A stretch of 64,000 nt of DNA from Chloroflexota bacterium (GCA_016189905.1 JACPRP010000001.1:1-64000), one strand, 5' to 3'; counted from the stretch's first letter, positions 48,150 to 57,279 are shown. Notes: a model not told the origin generated them from the sequence alone. Program-made: numbers and translations.

Positions 48150-50444
48150 TTGTCCGACGAGTACCGATTCATAGGAAAAGCGACACCGCGCGGCGATGCA
48201 CTGGACATCGTCACCGGCCGGACTAAGTTCGTTGGCGATATCAAGCAGTATGGCATGCTCTATGGCAAGGTCCTGCGGAGCCCGCATCCCCACGCAAACA
48301 TCAGGAGCATCGATACTGCCAAAGCGAAACGGCTGCGGGGCGTCGAGGCCGTGCTCACACATGAGGATGTTCCTAACTGGAGAGGAGGCGTGCCAGCCCA
48401 CCTCCGCGTTCTGGATAGCAAAGTGCGCTTCGTCGGAGACGCCGTGGCACTGATCGCCGCCCGAACCGAGGAGATAGCCGCGGAGGCGCGGGAACTGATC
48501 GAGGTCGATTACGAAGTGCTGCCGGCCGTCTACGATGTCGTAGAGGCCATGAAGCCCGATGCTCCCCGGTTGCACGCCGCGTTCCCCGGTAACGTCGTTC
48601 CGCCCGGCTTCCCCTGGTTTGGGCCGCACACGCTGCAGGAAGTCGTGATAGGCGATGTCGAGAAGGGATTCGAGGAGGCCGATATCGTCGTCGAGGGAGC
48701 GTGCGCGTACGAGAACTTCCCTAATCCGCTGCCGCCGGAGCCGCCGGGCGTAATAGCCGCATGGGAGGGGGCCGATGCACTGACCATCTGGACCGCCAGC
48801 CAGGGCACATTCACGGACAGGACCGTGCTCTACTACATACTGGGCAGGAAAGTTAACGTGAGGGCCCACGGGGTCGCCGTTGGCGGCAGCTATGGATCGA
48901 AGAATACCGCCTGGCTGCTCATTGTGCAGGCTGCGGTGCTTTCGCTGGCCAGCGGTAAGCCCGTGAAGCTGTGCTACACGAAGGAAGAGCAGTTCGCCGC
49001 GTTTACCTTGCGTCTGGGCTCGCGCATCCAGGCCAGGATCGGGATGAAGAAAGACGGAACGGTGACGGCCATTTCCGGCGACTGGCTGGTGAACACAGGC
49101 TACTACTGCGCCGGCACGCAGGGGCAGGTCGCCGTTGGCTGTGGGGAGATACAGTTGGTGGTGCGCTGCCCCAACTGGAATCTCAAGCCAAAGGTCGTAT
49201 GCACAAATCGCGCGCCTTCCGGAATAGTTAGAGGTTATGGTGGCCAGGAGCTTAAGTGCGCATTCCTCCCCATTCTGACGATGGCTCTGGAGAAGGCGGA
49301 TCTCGACCCCGTCGAGTTCTTTAAGAACAATTACGTCAAGCCCGGCGACGGCTACTACTGGCGTGATGGGGAGTGGTGGGTCAGCAACGGGGTGGACTAC
49401 ACAAAGGCCATCGAGGAAGGTGCGAAGGCCTTCGGCTGGAAAGAGAAATGGAAGGGATGGCTGAAGCCCACGGCAGTGAGCGGCACGAAGCGAATCGGGG
49501 TTGGCGTCGGGGTACACGGCAACGCCGACGTCGGCGAGGACACATCGGAGGCTTACGTGCGGCTGGATCCCGAGGGCACCGCGACGCTGTACTCGTCGAT
49601 ATCCGAGCACGGAACCGGGCAACGCAGCAGCCTGTGTAAGATGGTCGCCGAAGTCCTTCAACTGCCACTCGAACGCGTCTCAATGACGCCGCCAGATTCG
49701 CTGGCCAATCCCTACGAATTCGGGACTGTCGGTTCTCGAGGGACGTTTGCCGTGGGCAGCGCCGTGATCGAGGCCACCGAAGACGCCAGGCGAAAGCTTC
49801 TTGAGCTGGCCGCGCAGAAGCTCGATAGGCCGATCGAGGACCTCGAAACCGCCGACGGGGTGATCTACGTCCGGCCGACGCCTGAAATCAGGCTCCCGTG
49901 GAAAGCGGTTATGGGCTTCGATCGCACGTGTCTCGGCCACGGACGCTTCGAGCCGAATTTCACGATGCCGAACTTCATGATGGTCTTCGCGGAAGTTGAA
50001 GTGGACGTCGAAACAGGGCAGGTCGCGCTGCTGCGCGTCGGCAGCGCGACCGACGTCGGCCAGATCATCGACCCGCTGAATCTCGAGAACCAGCTTAACG
50101 GCTCCTTGGGGTCCGCCGGAATAGATAGCGCTATCTTCGAGGAAACGATCCTGGACCGAGCCACGGGGCGGGTGATGGGTGGCAATATGATCGACTTCAA
50201 ATGGCGCACGTTCGCCGAGCTGCCGCCGATGCAGCACGTGGTTCTGGAGACGCCTTTCCCGAGCCATCGTTTCAAGGCGATAGGGGTTGGCGAGATAACG
50301 CCTTCGCCCGGGCCCGCCGCGGTGATCATGGCCATCTCCAACGCCGTCGGCGTCAGGTTCTACGACTACCCGATCACACCTGACAAGATCCTCAAGGCGC
50401 TCGGGAAAGTCCAGGGACGCAAGGCCAGGGGAGGCGCCGCGTGA
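48150..50444 (+). CDS. Molybdopterin-binding large subunit (set 2)
   Basis: The TTG start seven bases after GGAGG gives 764 residues. AVGGSYGSKNTAW and RGYGGQELKCAF are the molybdopterin contacts, and YSSISEHGTGQRS the substrate-side loop. The catalytic Glu lies in AIGVGEITPSPG (Glu715), where the more usual G-x-K-G-x-G-E of set 1 is altered. Sequence outside the core differs considerably from set 1, so the two enzymes are unlikely to use the same substrate. It belongs to an operon with the activase. Confidence 0.9.
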   Translation: MSDEYRFIGKATPRGDALDIVTGRTKFVGDIKQYGMLYGKVLRSPHPHANIRSIDTAKAKRLRGVEAVLTHEDVPNWRGGVPAHLRVLDSKVRFVGDAVALIAARTEEIAAEARELIEVDYEVLPAVYDVVEAMKPDAPRLHAAFPGNVVPPGFPWFGPHTLQEVVIGDVEKGFEEADIVVEGACAYENFPNPLPPEPPGVIAAWEGADALTIWTASQGTFTDRTVLYYILGRKVNVRAHGVAVGGSYGSKNTAWLLIVQAAVLSLASGKPVKLCYTKEEQFAAFTLRLGSRIQARIGMKKDGTVTAISGDWLVNTGYYCAGTQGQVAVGCGEIQLVVRCPNWNLKPKVVCTNRAPSGIVRGYGGQELKCAFLPILTMALEKADLDPVEFFKNNYVKPGDGYYWRDGEWWVSNGVDYTKAIEEGAKAFGWKEKWKGWLKPTAVSGTKRIGVGVGVHGNADVGEDTSEAYVRLDPEGTATLYSSISEHGTGQRSSLCKMVAEVLQLPLERVSMTPPDSLANPYEFGTVGSRGTFAVGSAVIEATEDARRKLLELAAQKLDRPIEDLETADGVIYVRPTPEIRLPWKAVMGFDRTCLGHGRFEPNFTMPNFMMVFAEVEVDVETGQVALLRVGSATDVGQIIDPLNLENQLNGSLGSAGIDSAIFEETILDRATGRVMGGNMIDFKWRTFAELPPMQHVVLETPFPSHRFKAIGVGEITPSPGPAAVIMAISNAVGVRFYDYPITPDKILKALGKVQGRKARGGAA

Positions 50445-51412
50445 AATCCTTCAAACACTTCAACGCCAGAACCGTCGCCGAAGCGGTGCAGATCCTGAAG
50501 GCATTCGAGGGCCATGCCGTGCTGAACGCCGGCGGCACCGATCTGCTTGGGGCGCTGAAAGACAGGTTTCTGCCGACATATCCTGAAGCGGTCATAAACA
50601 TCAAGACGATCTCCGGGATCGATTACGTCGAAGAAGACGCCGAAGGACTGAGAATCGGCGCAATGGCCACGCTGGCGAGCATCGCCAGATCGACGGTCAT
50701 CAAAGAGAGGTACAGCGTGCTGGCCGAAGCCGCCGGCGCGGTGGCCACGCCCCAGATTCGCAACGTGGCGACCCTCGGCGGGAATCTCTGCCAGGACGTG
50801 CGCTGCTGGTATTACAGGTATCCGCACCACGTGGGTGGGCGCATTCTCTGTCTGCGGAAGGGCAGCGGCCCTTGCCAAGCCGTTACAGGCGATAATCGGT
50901 ACCACGCGATCATCGAGGGCAAGCGATGCTTCGCCGTCTGCCCGTCGGACACGGCGATAGCCCTGGCCGCTCTAGACGCGCACATCAGAATCACGGGACC
51001 GGCCGGCGCGCGCTCCGTGCCGATCCTGGATTTCTTCAAAACCCTGGGCAACGTCCTCAAGCCAGACGAGATGGTAACTGAAATTCAGATTCCCCGGCCG
51101 GCGGATGGAAACAGACAGCGCTTCATCAAACTGACATTAAGAAAGCCGATCGATTTTGCCGTCGTCAGCGTCGCCTCGATTATGATGGTGGAGAACGGCA
51201 TCTGTCGGGGCGCACGGATTGCGCTTGGGGCAATTGCCCCGACCCCGATCCGAGCGACGAAAGCGGAGCAGGAAATCGTGGGCAAGCCCATCGACGCACA
51301 AACGGCGGCAGCCGCTGCCGACGTAGCGGTTGCCGCCGCAAAACCTCTGAGTATGAACGGCTATAAAGCCGTGCAAGCGAGAGCGCTCGTGCAAAGGGCG
51401 ATACTGGCTTAG
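50441..51412 (+). CDS. FAD subunit with 4Fe-4S loop (HcrB-like, set 2)
   Basis: GTG overlaps the preceding stop by 4 bp, giving 323 residues. NAGGTDLLGALKDR binds FAD. The loop CQDVRCWYYRYPHHVGGRIL and CLRKGSGPC has cysteines at 117, 122, 137 and 145, corresponding to the cluster ligands of 4-hydroxybenzoyl-CoA reductase beta subunit, with a longer loop than in set 1. Last gene of the operon, followed by a strong hairpin. Confidence 0.9.
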   Translation: MKSFKHFNARTVAEAVQILKAFEGHAVLNAGGTDLLGALKDRFLPTYPEAVINIKTISGIDYVEEDAEGLRIGAMATLASIARSTVIKERYSVLAEAAGAVATPQIRNVATLGGNLCQDVRCWYYRYPHHVGGRILCLRKGSGPCQAVTGDNRYHAIIEGKRCFAVCPSDTAIALAALDAHIRITGPAGARSVPILDFFKTLGNVLKPDEMVTEIQIPRPADGNRQRFIKLTLRKPIDFAVVSVASIMMVENGICRGARIALGAIAPTPIRATKAEQEIVGKPIDAQTAAAAADVAVAAAKPLSMNGYKAVQARALVQRAILA

Positions 51413-51478
51413 ACTCAAAACGAGGTCTCAAAATGGGGTCGAAGGTGGCTGCGGGTCGAGCGGTCAACGGATTCGGGG

Positions 51479-51520
51479 AGCGGATTGAGCGGATAGACAC
51501 TTCAATCCGCTCAATCCGCT
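51479..51520. terminator. Bidirectional terminator hairpin
   Basis: AGCGGATTGAGCGGAT and ATCCGCTCAATCCGCT form a perfect 16-bp stem with a 10-base loop between the convergent FAD-subunit and GT87 genes. The arms themselves repeat the motif AGCGGAT. Confidence 0.75.
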
Positions 51521-51550
51521 GCCAGTTTCTCCAGCCAACCGCGACATATT

Positions 51551-52843
51551 TCAGCCATCACAATACAATGTACCGGCGCCGCCGTGAGCTTTTCCAGGAA
51601 ACTCTGCAGTTCCAGGTTCGCGCTCAGCTTTTCCATAACCTATATGCGGCGTCCGCGCCAACTGCCAGACCGCAGTGCCGTAGACGATCATCAGGCCATA
51701 GGTGCCGAGTGAAAGAAGAGGCGTGTAGCCGATGAGGCTATGCCAGGCGATGCCCTGGATGGAGATCATCACGAAAGCCGCCGCCAGCCAAACTCGCACC
51801 CATCTCGTCGGGTGTAAATGCCACAACGCAAGAATCGGAACGATGGAGATCACGGCGTGATGGTACCAGCCGATGGGCGTAACCAGATTGACCGTCGCCA
51901 AGACGAGGCCAGTCTCCACCGCGAAAACGTTCCAGTCGCGTCCGCCTCGGGACCACGTCGCGATGGCAACACCCAGCAGCAAGACACTGCTGACACCAAG
52001 CGCGAGCGCCCGGGCCAGGCCTGGCTCATTGACAAGCGACGGGCCAAACTCGTGAGCAGTCAAGGCGCGACCGAAGAATCCAAAGAGGGACTGGTTCGGG
52101 GGATAAGCGCCGGGCGCCCCGTCGATCGAGATTTGCGGCACCCGCCAGCCGCTTTCCAGATAGCTCACCAGCGCACCTGGCCCGATCACCAGAACCATAG
52201 CCACGGCAATGGCAATCAGGCAGGCGCCCACGGCCAGCACCTTCCTCACGTCGCGCCGCCAGAGCAGATGCACGATCAAAGGGGCAGCCAGCGGCTTGAA
52301 CATGATGCTAACGGCCAGCGCCAGGCAACCGGCAAGAGCCCACCGCCACTTAAGCAGCGCCAGAAAGAGCGCCACTCCCAGCAGCGCAAACGTGTTCACC
52401 TGTCCCGCGTACAGGGTCGTCAGGTTGGGGACATAAAGCGCCAGCGCCCCGAAGAGAACCCCGTCGATCCAACGCCCCACAAATAGCCGCGACAAGGTGA
52501 GTCCGGCAAGCGCCAGAGCCGCCACGCTCAACAAGGCCCATACGATCGCAGCCCTCTGAAATGGCAAACCTGCGAACAGGGAGACAAGCCAGGCCGTCAT
52601 AGGCGGATAAGCGTACGGAGGCGCGAACTGCCCGACCTGATACTGCGCCGCCAGCGATGCCCACTCCGTCTGGTTCAAAGCGTAGATATTGTCGCCACGC
52701 CGCAAGGCGTGGGCGGCAAGGTAGTATAACCCAAAATCGACACCACGCTGCCCATAGGCCGCCCACAGCCCAAAGCCACCCTGCACAACCAGAAACGCGG
52801 CAAGGGAGATCCTGGACGAATCGATGCGCAACAATCCCACCAT
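51551..52843 (-). CDS. GT87-family membrane glycosyltransferase (DUF2029)
   Basis: This 430-residue polytopic protein has about ten hydrophobic helices. The motif VDFGLYYLAAHALRRGDNIYA lies in the first extracytoplasmic loop, YAYPPMTAWL and YVPNLTTLYAGQVNTFAL follow, and MFKPLAAPLIVHLLWRR is the usual GT87 core. The family uses polyprenyl-phosphate mannose or a related lipid-linked sugar. The start is set at ATG 52843; GTG 52873 is possible. It stands alone on its strand. Confidence 0.85.
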   Translation of the reverse strand: MVGLLRIDSSRISLAAFLVVQGGFGLWAAYGQRGVDFGLYYLAAHALRRGDNIYALNQTEWASLAAQYQVGQFAPPYAYPPMTAWLVSLFAGLPFQRAAIVWALLSVAALALAGLTLSRLFVGRWIDGVLFGALALYVPNLTTLYAGQVNTFALLGVALFLALLKWRWALAGCLALAVSIMFKPLAAPLIVHLLWRRDVRKVLAVGACLIAIAVAMVLVIGPGALVSYLESGWRVPQISIDGAPGAYPPNQSLFGFFGRALTAHEFGPSLVNEPGLARALALGVSSVLLLGVAIATWSRGGRDWNVFAVETGLVLATVNLVTPIGWYHHAVISIVPILALWHLHPTRWVRVWLAAAFVMISIQGIAWHSLIGYTPLLSLGTYGLMIVYGTAVWQLARTPHIGYGKAEREPGTAEFPGKAHGGAGTLYCDG

Positions 52844-53197
52844 CCAACCCCCGAAAAGCTTGCAAAACGCCACACGGCCCAGCGCCGTTCATTCTAACAA
52901 TACGGTCGAAGTGGGTCAATGGGCGGGCTCTTATTCTCTTGTTTGGGCAAGCAATCGGCCGATAGATCACAGGCCTGCGACTTTCATCCTTATCTTATGC
53001 TCTTTTCCGTCGATCTTTCCGCAGTTGATGTGGCCGAGACCGACGCGTCTTTCGGCGGCAGGGCGCGTCGGTCTGAACCTCAAACGGCCACGCCAATTAC
53101 GAAGTTCTGTAGGAGGAAAAAGTATTAATCGGGAAGAACGTGCCGATGTTTGCGCGACGGAGGATGAGAATCGAACGGCGAGACTCGCCACGATAGA
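52844..53197. other. Intergenic region holding a MITE-like copy
   Basis: Besides the repeat at 52997-53125 nothing gene-like is seen. The part before it is AT-richer and could carry a promoter for the leftward GT87 gene, but no clear -35/-10 pair was found. Confidence 0.4.
52997..53125 (+). repeat. MITE-like element, copy 2
   Basis: It is homologous over its length to 32312-32450. The termini are ATGCTCTTTTCC and GGAAAAAGTAT, and the centre is a hairpin AGACCGACGCGTCTTT...AGGGCGCGTCGGTCT. The shared outer blocks are GTGGCCGAGACCGACG / ATGGCCGGGACCGACG and CCACGCCA-TT-CGAA. Confidence 0.8.
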
Positions 53198-53236
53198 AAC
53201 GCGTAGCGCACGGCCGACGGCCGTGCGCTACGCGTT
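53198..53236 (-). terminator. Intrinsic terminator of the sigma/anti-sigma operon
   Basis: An 18-bp perfect stem (AACGCGTAGCGCACGGCC) with a 3-base loop lies 19 bp after the anti-sigma stop, followed by TTTCT on the minus strand. Confidence 0.8.
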
Positions 53237-53254
53237 GTGGAGATGGACCTATCG

Positions 53255-54796
53255 CTACCGCTTCCCCTTTGGCGGCGTAGCCACTGCATGCGGCGCAGAG
53301 TTCCCCCGCGAGGAAGACCCTGCGCGCGGCACTGGCTTAGCCGATGGCACGGGGGTTGCGGATGGCGGCGTTGTTAGCTCCGTTGCGTCAGGCTCCGATG
53401 TTGGACTCGTCGCTGATCGCCTTTCTGCGCGACCGCTCCGCTCTCCCGGGCCTGACCGTCGTGGACCAGCCGTGGGCGCGAAGTCAGAGTCGGAACGCTC
53501 CGTCGGCTCTGGCGTCGCCGTCGCCTCATCGTTCTTATTCTTGCCAGCGGGTCGGCCTGTGCCTGGCTTCTCTTTTCCCTTGCCATCAAGACTATCGATA
53601 AGGGCGCTATGGTCAGCAAAGAGCGCATTGTAGTTGTCGGTATCGATGTGGCCCGAGCGATAGAGCGCATCGAGCTCGTGCAGGAAAGCAGCGAGCGTAT
53701 TTGCCGCGATGCCCTGCTGGCCCTTCTGAAGCGCAGCCTCGGCCGATTGAAGCTTGGCGAGCAATCCGTTATGGCTCTGACCAGGCACGGCCGCATCTAT
53801 CGCCAGGCTCGCAACATCGGAGATCATCCGCGTGAGGGTCACCGAATCCGTGTTCGACAGCGTCGCCGTCGGGATGACGGTCGGGGTGGCGAGACCGACC
53901 GTGCTGGCGCGCTGGCCACCGGCCATCGCCGTCGGCGTAGGGACGGGGGTCGCGTCGGTGGCGCCCCCTGCCTTCGGCTTACGACGGACGCCACTGTCCG
54001 CGGATGTCAAGCCTCTCTCAGATCGCTTAGCCTGCTCGGCCGCTTTGGCCACGGCGGCCTTCGCCTGTTCGGGCACGCGTTCTTCGACGGCGGCCAGCGC
54101 CGTTTGCTGGCGGGCCAGATTATCGGCAAACCGATTGGCCAGCAAGCTCACATCCCTACCCGATGTCGCCGCCTGGGTGAGATGCCGGTCAATTCGCGTG
54201 ATATCCTCAGCCAGAGCTTCGGCCGCCATGCCAATTGCCGTGGCATTCCCAATCTGACTCGCCTTGTGAATCTCGGCCAATCGTGTAGCCGCCAGGTCGA
54301 GATACGTCTGCGCCTTAGCCTCATCGTCAGCGGCCAGCGTGAGCTGCAGTCCTTCTACCGTCGTCTTCACCTGATAGAGAGCCTCGCCGGGCAGCGCATC
54401 TTGCGAAGCGTAGACGGCGCCACCTCCGGCGGCTGTAGTGAGCGCGATGACTAGCGCGGCGATCCGCGCAGGCATCTCAATCCTCCTGGGTAGCAAAGGT
54501 GATGACCGTTCCCAGCCATTTGACATCCTGCCCCAGAAACGATGGAAGAGCGATTTTGGCGCAGCGTTCCTATCGGCGTCGATCGCCCCGATCAGCGCGA
54601 CGCGGCCGCGCAATCGAAACGACGGGTCGAGCGTCGCCGGCGGAAGGGGCGCAATCGCACCGGCGACCTCGAGAAGCCGGCGCAGTTCCCCAGCCACCGC
54701 TGGATGTGCCGCCACACAATCCTCGATACTCGATTCGCCTGAATCGATTTGGGCCAGGCAGGTCGCTAACAGCTCCGGGGTGACAGCCGTGTTCAC
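53255..54796 (-). CDS. DUF5667 anti-sigma factor-like membrane protein
   Basis: This 513-residue protein begins with GTG that overlaps the sigma stop (GTGA). The cytoplasmic N-terminus (LLATCLAQIDSGESSIEDC to RRLLEVAG) resembles a small sigma-binding domain. A membrane helix covers about 107-127 (RIAALVIALTTAAGGGAVYA), and DALPGEALYQVKTTVEGLQLTL with LAATRLAEI is the DUF5667 domain outside. The last 280 residues are rich in Ala, Thr and Pro with long helical stretches and basic clusters. It would hold the ECF sigma factor inactive until an envelope signal arrives; the signal is unknown. Confidence 0.82.
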   Translation of the reverse strand: MNTAVTPELLATCLAQIDSGESSIEDCVAAHPAVAGELRRLLEVAGAIAPLPPATLDPSFRLRGRVALIGAIDADRNAAPKSLFHRFWGRMSNGWERSSPLLPRRIEMPARIAALVIALTTAAGGGAVYASQDALPGEALYQVKTTVEGLQLTLAADDEAKAQTYLDLAATRLAEIHKASQIGNATAIGMAAEALAEDITRIDRHLTQAATSGRDVSLLANRFADNLARQQTALAAVEERVPEQAKAAVAKAAEQAKRSERGLTSADSGVRRKPKAGGATDATPVPTPTAMAGGQRASTVGLATPTVIPTATLSNTDSVTLTRMISDVASLAIDAAVPGQSHNGLLAKLQSAEAALQKGQQGIAANTLAAFLHELDALYRSGHIDTDNYNALFADHSALIDSLDGKGKEKPGTGRPAGKNKNDEATATPEPTERSDSDFAPTAGPRRSGPGERSGRAERRSATSPTSEPDATELTTPPSATPVPSAKPVPRAGSSSRGNSAPHAVATPPKGKR

Positions 54797-55374
54797 AGAT
54801 TCACCTCTTTGTCCAGCAAGCGTCGCAAGCTAGCGAGCGCCCGGTGCTGGATGACGCGAATATTACCCTCACTCTTGCCAAGTGCCGCCGCGATCTCTGC
54901 GTAATCGAAGTGCTCGATGAATCGCAAGGTAATCACCGCCTGCTGCTCGGGCTTCAATCGCAGGATGGCCCTGCGCACGATCAGGCGGTCATACCTGGCA
55001 AATGTTTCGCCCTCCGGATCGGTCCAACGCCGCCAGTCGACCGGTTCGAGCTCAAGGTAATGCGTTTCCTTCGCCCGACGGAAGAAGCTCATCACGAGAT
55101 TGTGCGCAATCGTGAGGAGCCACGCGATGAATGATGCCCCCGTGCGCCGATACCGACCGATCGCCTGCCATGCCTGCAAGAACGTCTGCTGTGTTAAATC
55201 CTCGGCATCGGACTGGTTGCCCACGCGATAGTACACATATCTGTACACTCTATCTATATGACGGTCGTAGAGAGCCGCGAACGCCTGGACATAACCGCCA
55301 ATGGCGGCGTCGACCAGCACCTGTTCGTCTTCGACGCCCGCGCTCTCCGGCCTCGTCAGCAGCGCTTCTTCCAT
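54793..55374 (-). CDS. ECF sigma factor
   Basis: This 193-residue group-4 sigma factor has region 2 (AFAALYDRHIDRVYRYVYYR, GNQSDAEDLTQQTFLQAWQA) binding -10 DNA and core polymerase, and region 4 (LKPEQQAVITLRFIEHFDYA, LGKSEGNIRVIQHRALASLR) binding -35 DNA. The ATG at 55374 follows the weaker in-frame GTG at 55380. Coupled with the downstream DUF5667 protein by a 4-bp overlap. A TATAAT box on the minus strand (55433-55428) lies upstream, without a clear -35. Confidence 0.92.
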   Translation of the reverse strand: MEEALLTRPESAGVEDEQVLVDAAIGGYVQAFAALYDRHIDRVYRYVYYRVGNQSDAEDLTQQTFLQAWQAIGRYRRTGASFIAWLLTIAHNLVMSFFRRAKETHYLELEPVDWRRWTDPEGETFARYDRLIVRRAILRLKPEQQAVITLRFIEHFDYAEIAAALGKSEGNIRVIQHRALASLRRLLDKEVNL

Positions 55375-55508
55375 CTGCACAACTCATTAACGTCCTGACT
55401 CGAAGATTGTTACAGTTTCGTCCCGCTATTATAGGGCGACCGCACGAATAAAGATTGAGCATTCAGGATAGCCAATAAAGGCTACCGCAAGTCCGGGCGA
55501 GCACCGCT

Positions 55509-55537
55509 TTGACAACCACCTTTTCCCAAACTATAAT
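55509..55537 (+). promoter_or_regulatory. Consensus sigma-70 promoter of the carboxypeptidase gene
   Basis: TTGACA (55509-55514), exactly 17 bp and TATAAT (55532-55537) match the full consensus. The ATG is only 8 bases after the -10 box, so transcription should begin at or within a base or two of the start codon, i.e. a leaderless mRNA. Confidence 0.8.
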
Positions 55538-55545
55538 ACGGACAA

Positions 55546-56574
55546 ATGCGACGAAATGGCAGATCACGAAGACGATCCAATGGCGCAGCCCCTTTGCTTA
55601 CTGGGGCGATTATCATCGTAGCCGCCATCGTGTTCTTTGCACGATTGCAGGTCCTCCCGTGGCAAAGGACGACGGACGAGGCGGGGCAAGGGGCAACCCC
55701 GGGCGCTGTGCAGCCAGGGAAGATATCTGCTCCCCTGATCCCAACCGCCTTTCCTACCTTCACGCCAACGCCGACACCTGTGCCCGGGCCGGTCAAGAAG
55801 AACAGCGCGACGGCTCCTACTGTCAGCGCCATCGGCGCCGTGGCTATCGACGAGGCCTCCGGTTCAGTTCTCTACGACAAGAACTCGCGGCTGCGGCGGG
55901 CGCCGGCCAGCGTGACGAAGATCATCACGGCCATCGTGGCGGTCCAGCGCGGCAATGTCGGCGATGTGGTTGAGGTGAAGTACGATCCCAGCGAGCTGGT
56001 GGACAGCACGTTGATGGGGGTGGACAACAGAGACAGGGTCACTCTGGAAGACCTGCTGTTCGGCTTGATGTTACCATCTGGCAACGACGCCGCGCTTGCC
56101 ATCGCGAGTCATATTGCCGGCTCGGAGCGGGCTTTCGTCGATTTGATGAATGGGAAGATGAAAGAGTTGCGCCTGGAAGACAGCCACTTCGTCAACCCGC
56201 ACGGGCTCGACGCGAACGGGCACTATACGACGGCCTATGACCTGGCGATGGTCTCCCGTTACGCGATGCAGAATCCCTTCTTCAGGCAACTCGCGGCCGC
56301 CAAGACGCGCACGGTCAACCGTTGGCGTGCGGGAGAAAAACAGTCCTATGAGATTTACAATCTCAACAGGCTGCTCTCGATCTACCCTGGCGCCGACGGT
56401 ATCAAGATAGGCTTCACAGAAAACGCCCTCAGAACGATCGTCGGCTCGGCCACGAGAGACGGCCATCGTGTCTACGCCGCGTTGCTGGGCAGCACCGACT
56501 TATGGACAGACACGCCGCGCATCCTCGACTACGTATTCGACAATTTCGCCTGGCCTTCCAAGTCCCGCGAATAA
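55546..56574 (+). CDS. D-alanyl-D-alanine carboxypeptidase (peptidase S11)
   Basis: It trims peptidoglycan stem peptides. Of 342 residues, a membrane anchor covers about 17-35, followed by a Pro/Thr linker (FPTFTPTPTPVPGPV). The catalytic triad of motifs is RAPASVTKIITA (Ser-x-x-Lys), LPSGNDAALAIA (Ser-x-Asn) and GADGIKIGFTENA, where Lys-Ile-Gly replaces the usual Lys-Thr-Gly. The penicillin-binding fold is otherwise intact, and the C-terminal PBP5-like domain is absent. The gene stands alone and appears leaderless. Confidence 0.9.
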   Translation: MRRNGRSRRRSNGAAPLLTGAIIIVAAIVFFARLQVLPWQRTTDEAGQGATPGAVQPGKISAPLIPTAFPTFTPTPTPVPGPVKKNSATAPTVSAIGAVAIDEASGSVLYDKNSRLRRAPASVTKIITAIVAVQRGNVGDVVEVKYDPSELVDSTLMGVDNRDRVTLEDLLFGLMLPSGNDAALAIASHIAGSERAFVDLMNGKMKELRLEDSHFVNPHGLDANGHYTTAYDLAMVSRYAMQNPFFRQLAAAKTRTVNRWRAGEKQSYEIYNLNRLLSIYPGADGIKIGFTENALRTIVGSATRDGHRVYAALLGSTDLWTDTPRILDYVFDNFAWPSKSRE

Positions 56575-56727
56575 GGGACCATCGCGTTGGCCCGCAGTCG
56601 TTTGTAGTCGAAATCTAGCAGTCTGTTGAAGATATGGAAACGCTTCCAGACAAACCGCGAGATATGATAGAATCACTTCGGCAGCAACGATATCATACTC
56701 AATCATACTCAAGCTGAGGGAAGAGAT

Positions 56728-57213
56728 TTGCTGATCAACTATTGTCCGGAGTGCGCTGGACGGATGGTCGAAAGGATTGTCGAGACCAGGGCGCGACCGG
56801 TTTGCAGCCGGTGCGGGTTTATTTTCTATCAGGGGCCCAAGCTCGCAGTAGCCACCGTCGTCGTGGAGGATGGCAAGCTCCTGCTGAACAAGCGCGACGT
56901 CGAGCCGCAAAAGGGCCTGTGGAGTTTCCCTTCCGGCTACGTCGATCTTGGGGAGGCGGTCGAAGACGCGGCCATCAGAGAGACCAGGGAGGAAACTGGG
57001 CTCGAAATCCATTTGAACGGGCTGGTCGGGGTCTATTCCCGCCCAGAGCGGTCCATCGTGTTGGTGGTGTTCGCCGGCACCGCCAGCGGTGGTGAGATCG
57101 TCGTAGGTAACGAGACCCAGGACGTTCGGATGTTCGACCTCGATGATCTTCCAAAGCTGGCTTTCGAGCACGACCAGGATATAATTCGAGACTGGCGATC
57201 AAGCGGGCTTTAA
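56728..57213 (+). CDS. Nudix hydrolase with N-terminal zinc ribbon
   Basis: A TTG start after GGGAAG gives 161 residues. YCPECAGRM and CSRCGFIFYQGP form a zinc ribbon as in NADH pyrophosphatase and its relatives. The Nudix box is GYVDLGEAVEDAAIRETREETGLEI, with all consensus Gly and Glu residues. The substrate is probably a nucleoside diphosphate derivative. A short self-complementary sequence overlaps its stop codon. Confidence 0.9.
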   Translation: MLINYCPECAGRMVERIVETRARPVCSRCGFIFYQGPKLAVATVVVEDGKLLLNKRDVEPQKGLWSFPSGYVDLGEAVEDAAIRETREETGLEIHLNGLVGVYSRPERSIVLVVFAGTASGGEIVVGNETQDVRMFDLDDLPKLAFEHDQDIIRDWRSSGL

Positions 57214-57228
57214 GCCCGAGCGTGTCCG

Positions 57229-57266
57229 AGACCGACGCGTCCTTTGGCGGAAGGACGCGTCGGTCT
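57229..57266. terminator. Hairpin of the dispersed GACCGACGCGTCCTT family, between convergent genes
   Basis: AGACCGACGCGTCCTT and AAGGACGCGTCGGTCT form a perfect 16-bp stem with a TGGCGG loop. It equals the centre of the MITE-like copies at 53038-53075 and 32354-32384 but lacks their termini. It separates the Nudix and glutamine synthetase genes and probably ends both transcripts. Confidence 0.7.
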
Positions 57267-57279
57267 GTAACCCGGCCGA

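Noticed and set aside
48090-49661. 523-codon minus-strand frame antisense to set 2
   Set aside because: Shadow of the 2Fe-2S and large subunit genes; the translation has no recognisable domain.
53136-53195. tRNA-like GTTCGATTC on the minus strand
   Set aside because: No acceptor, D or anticodon arms can be drawn around it.
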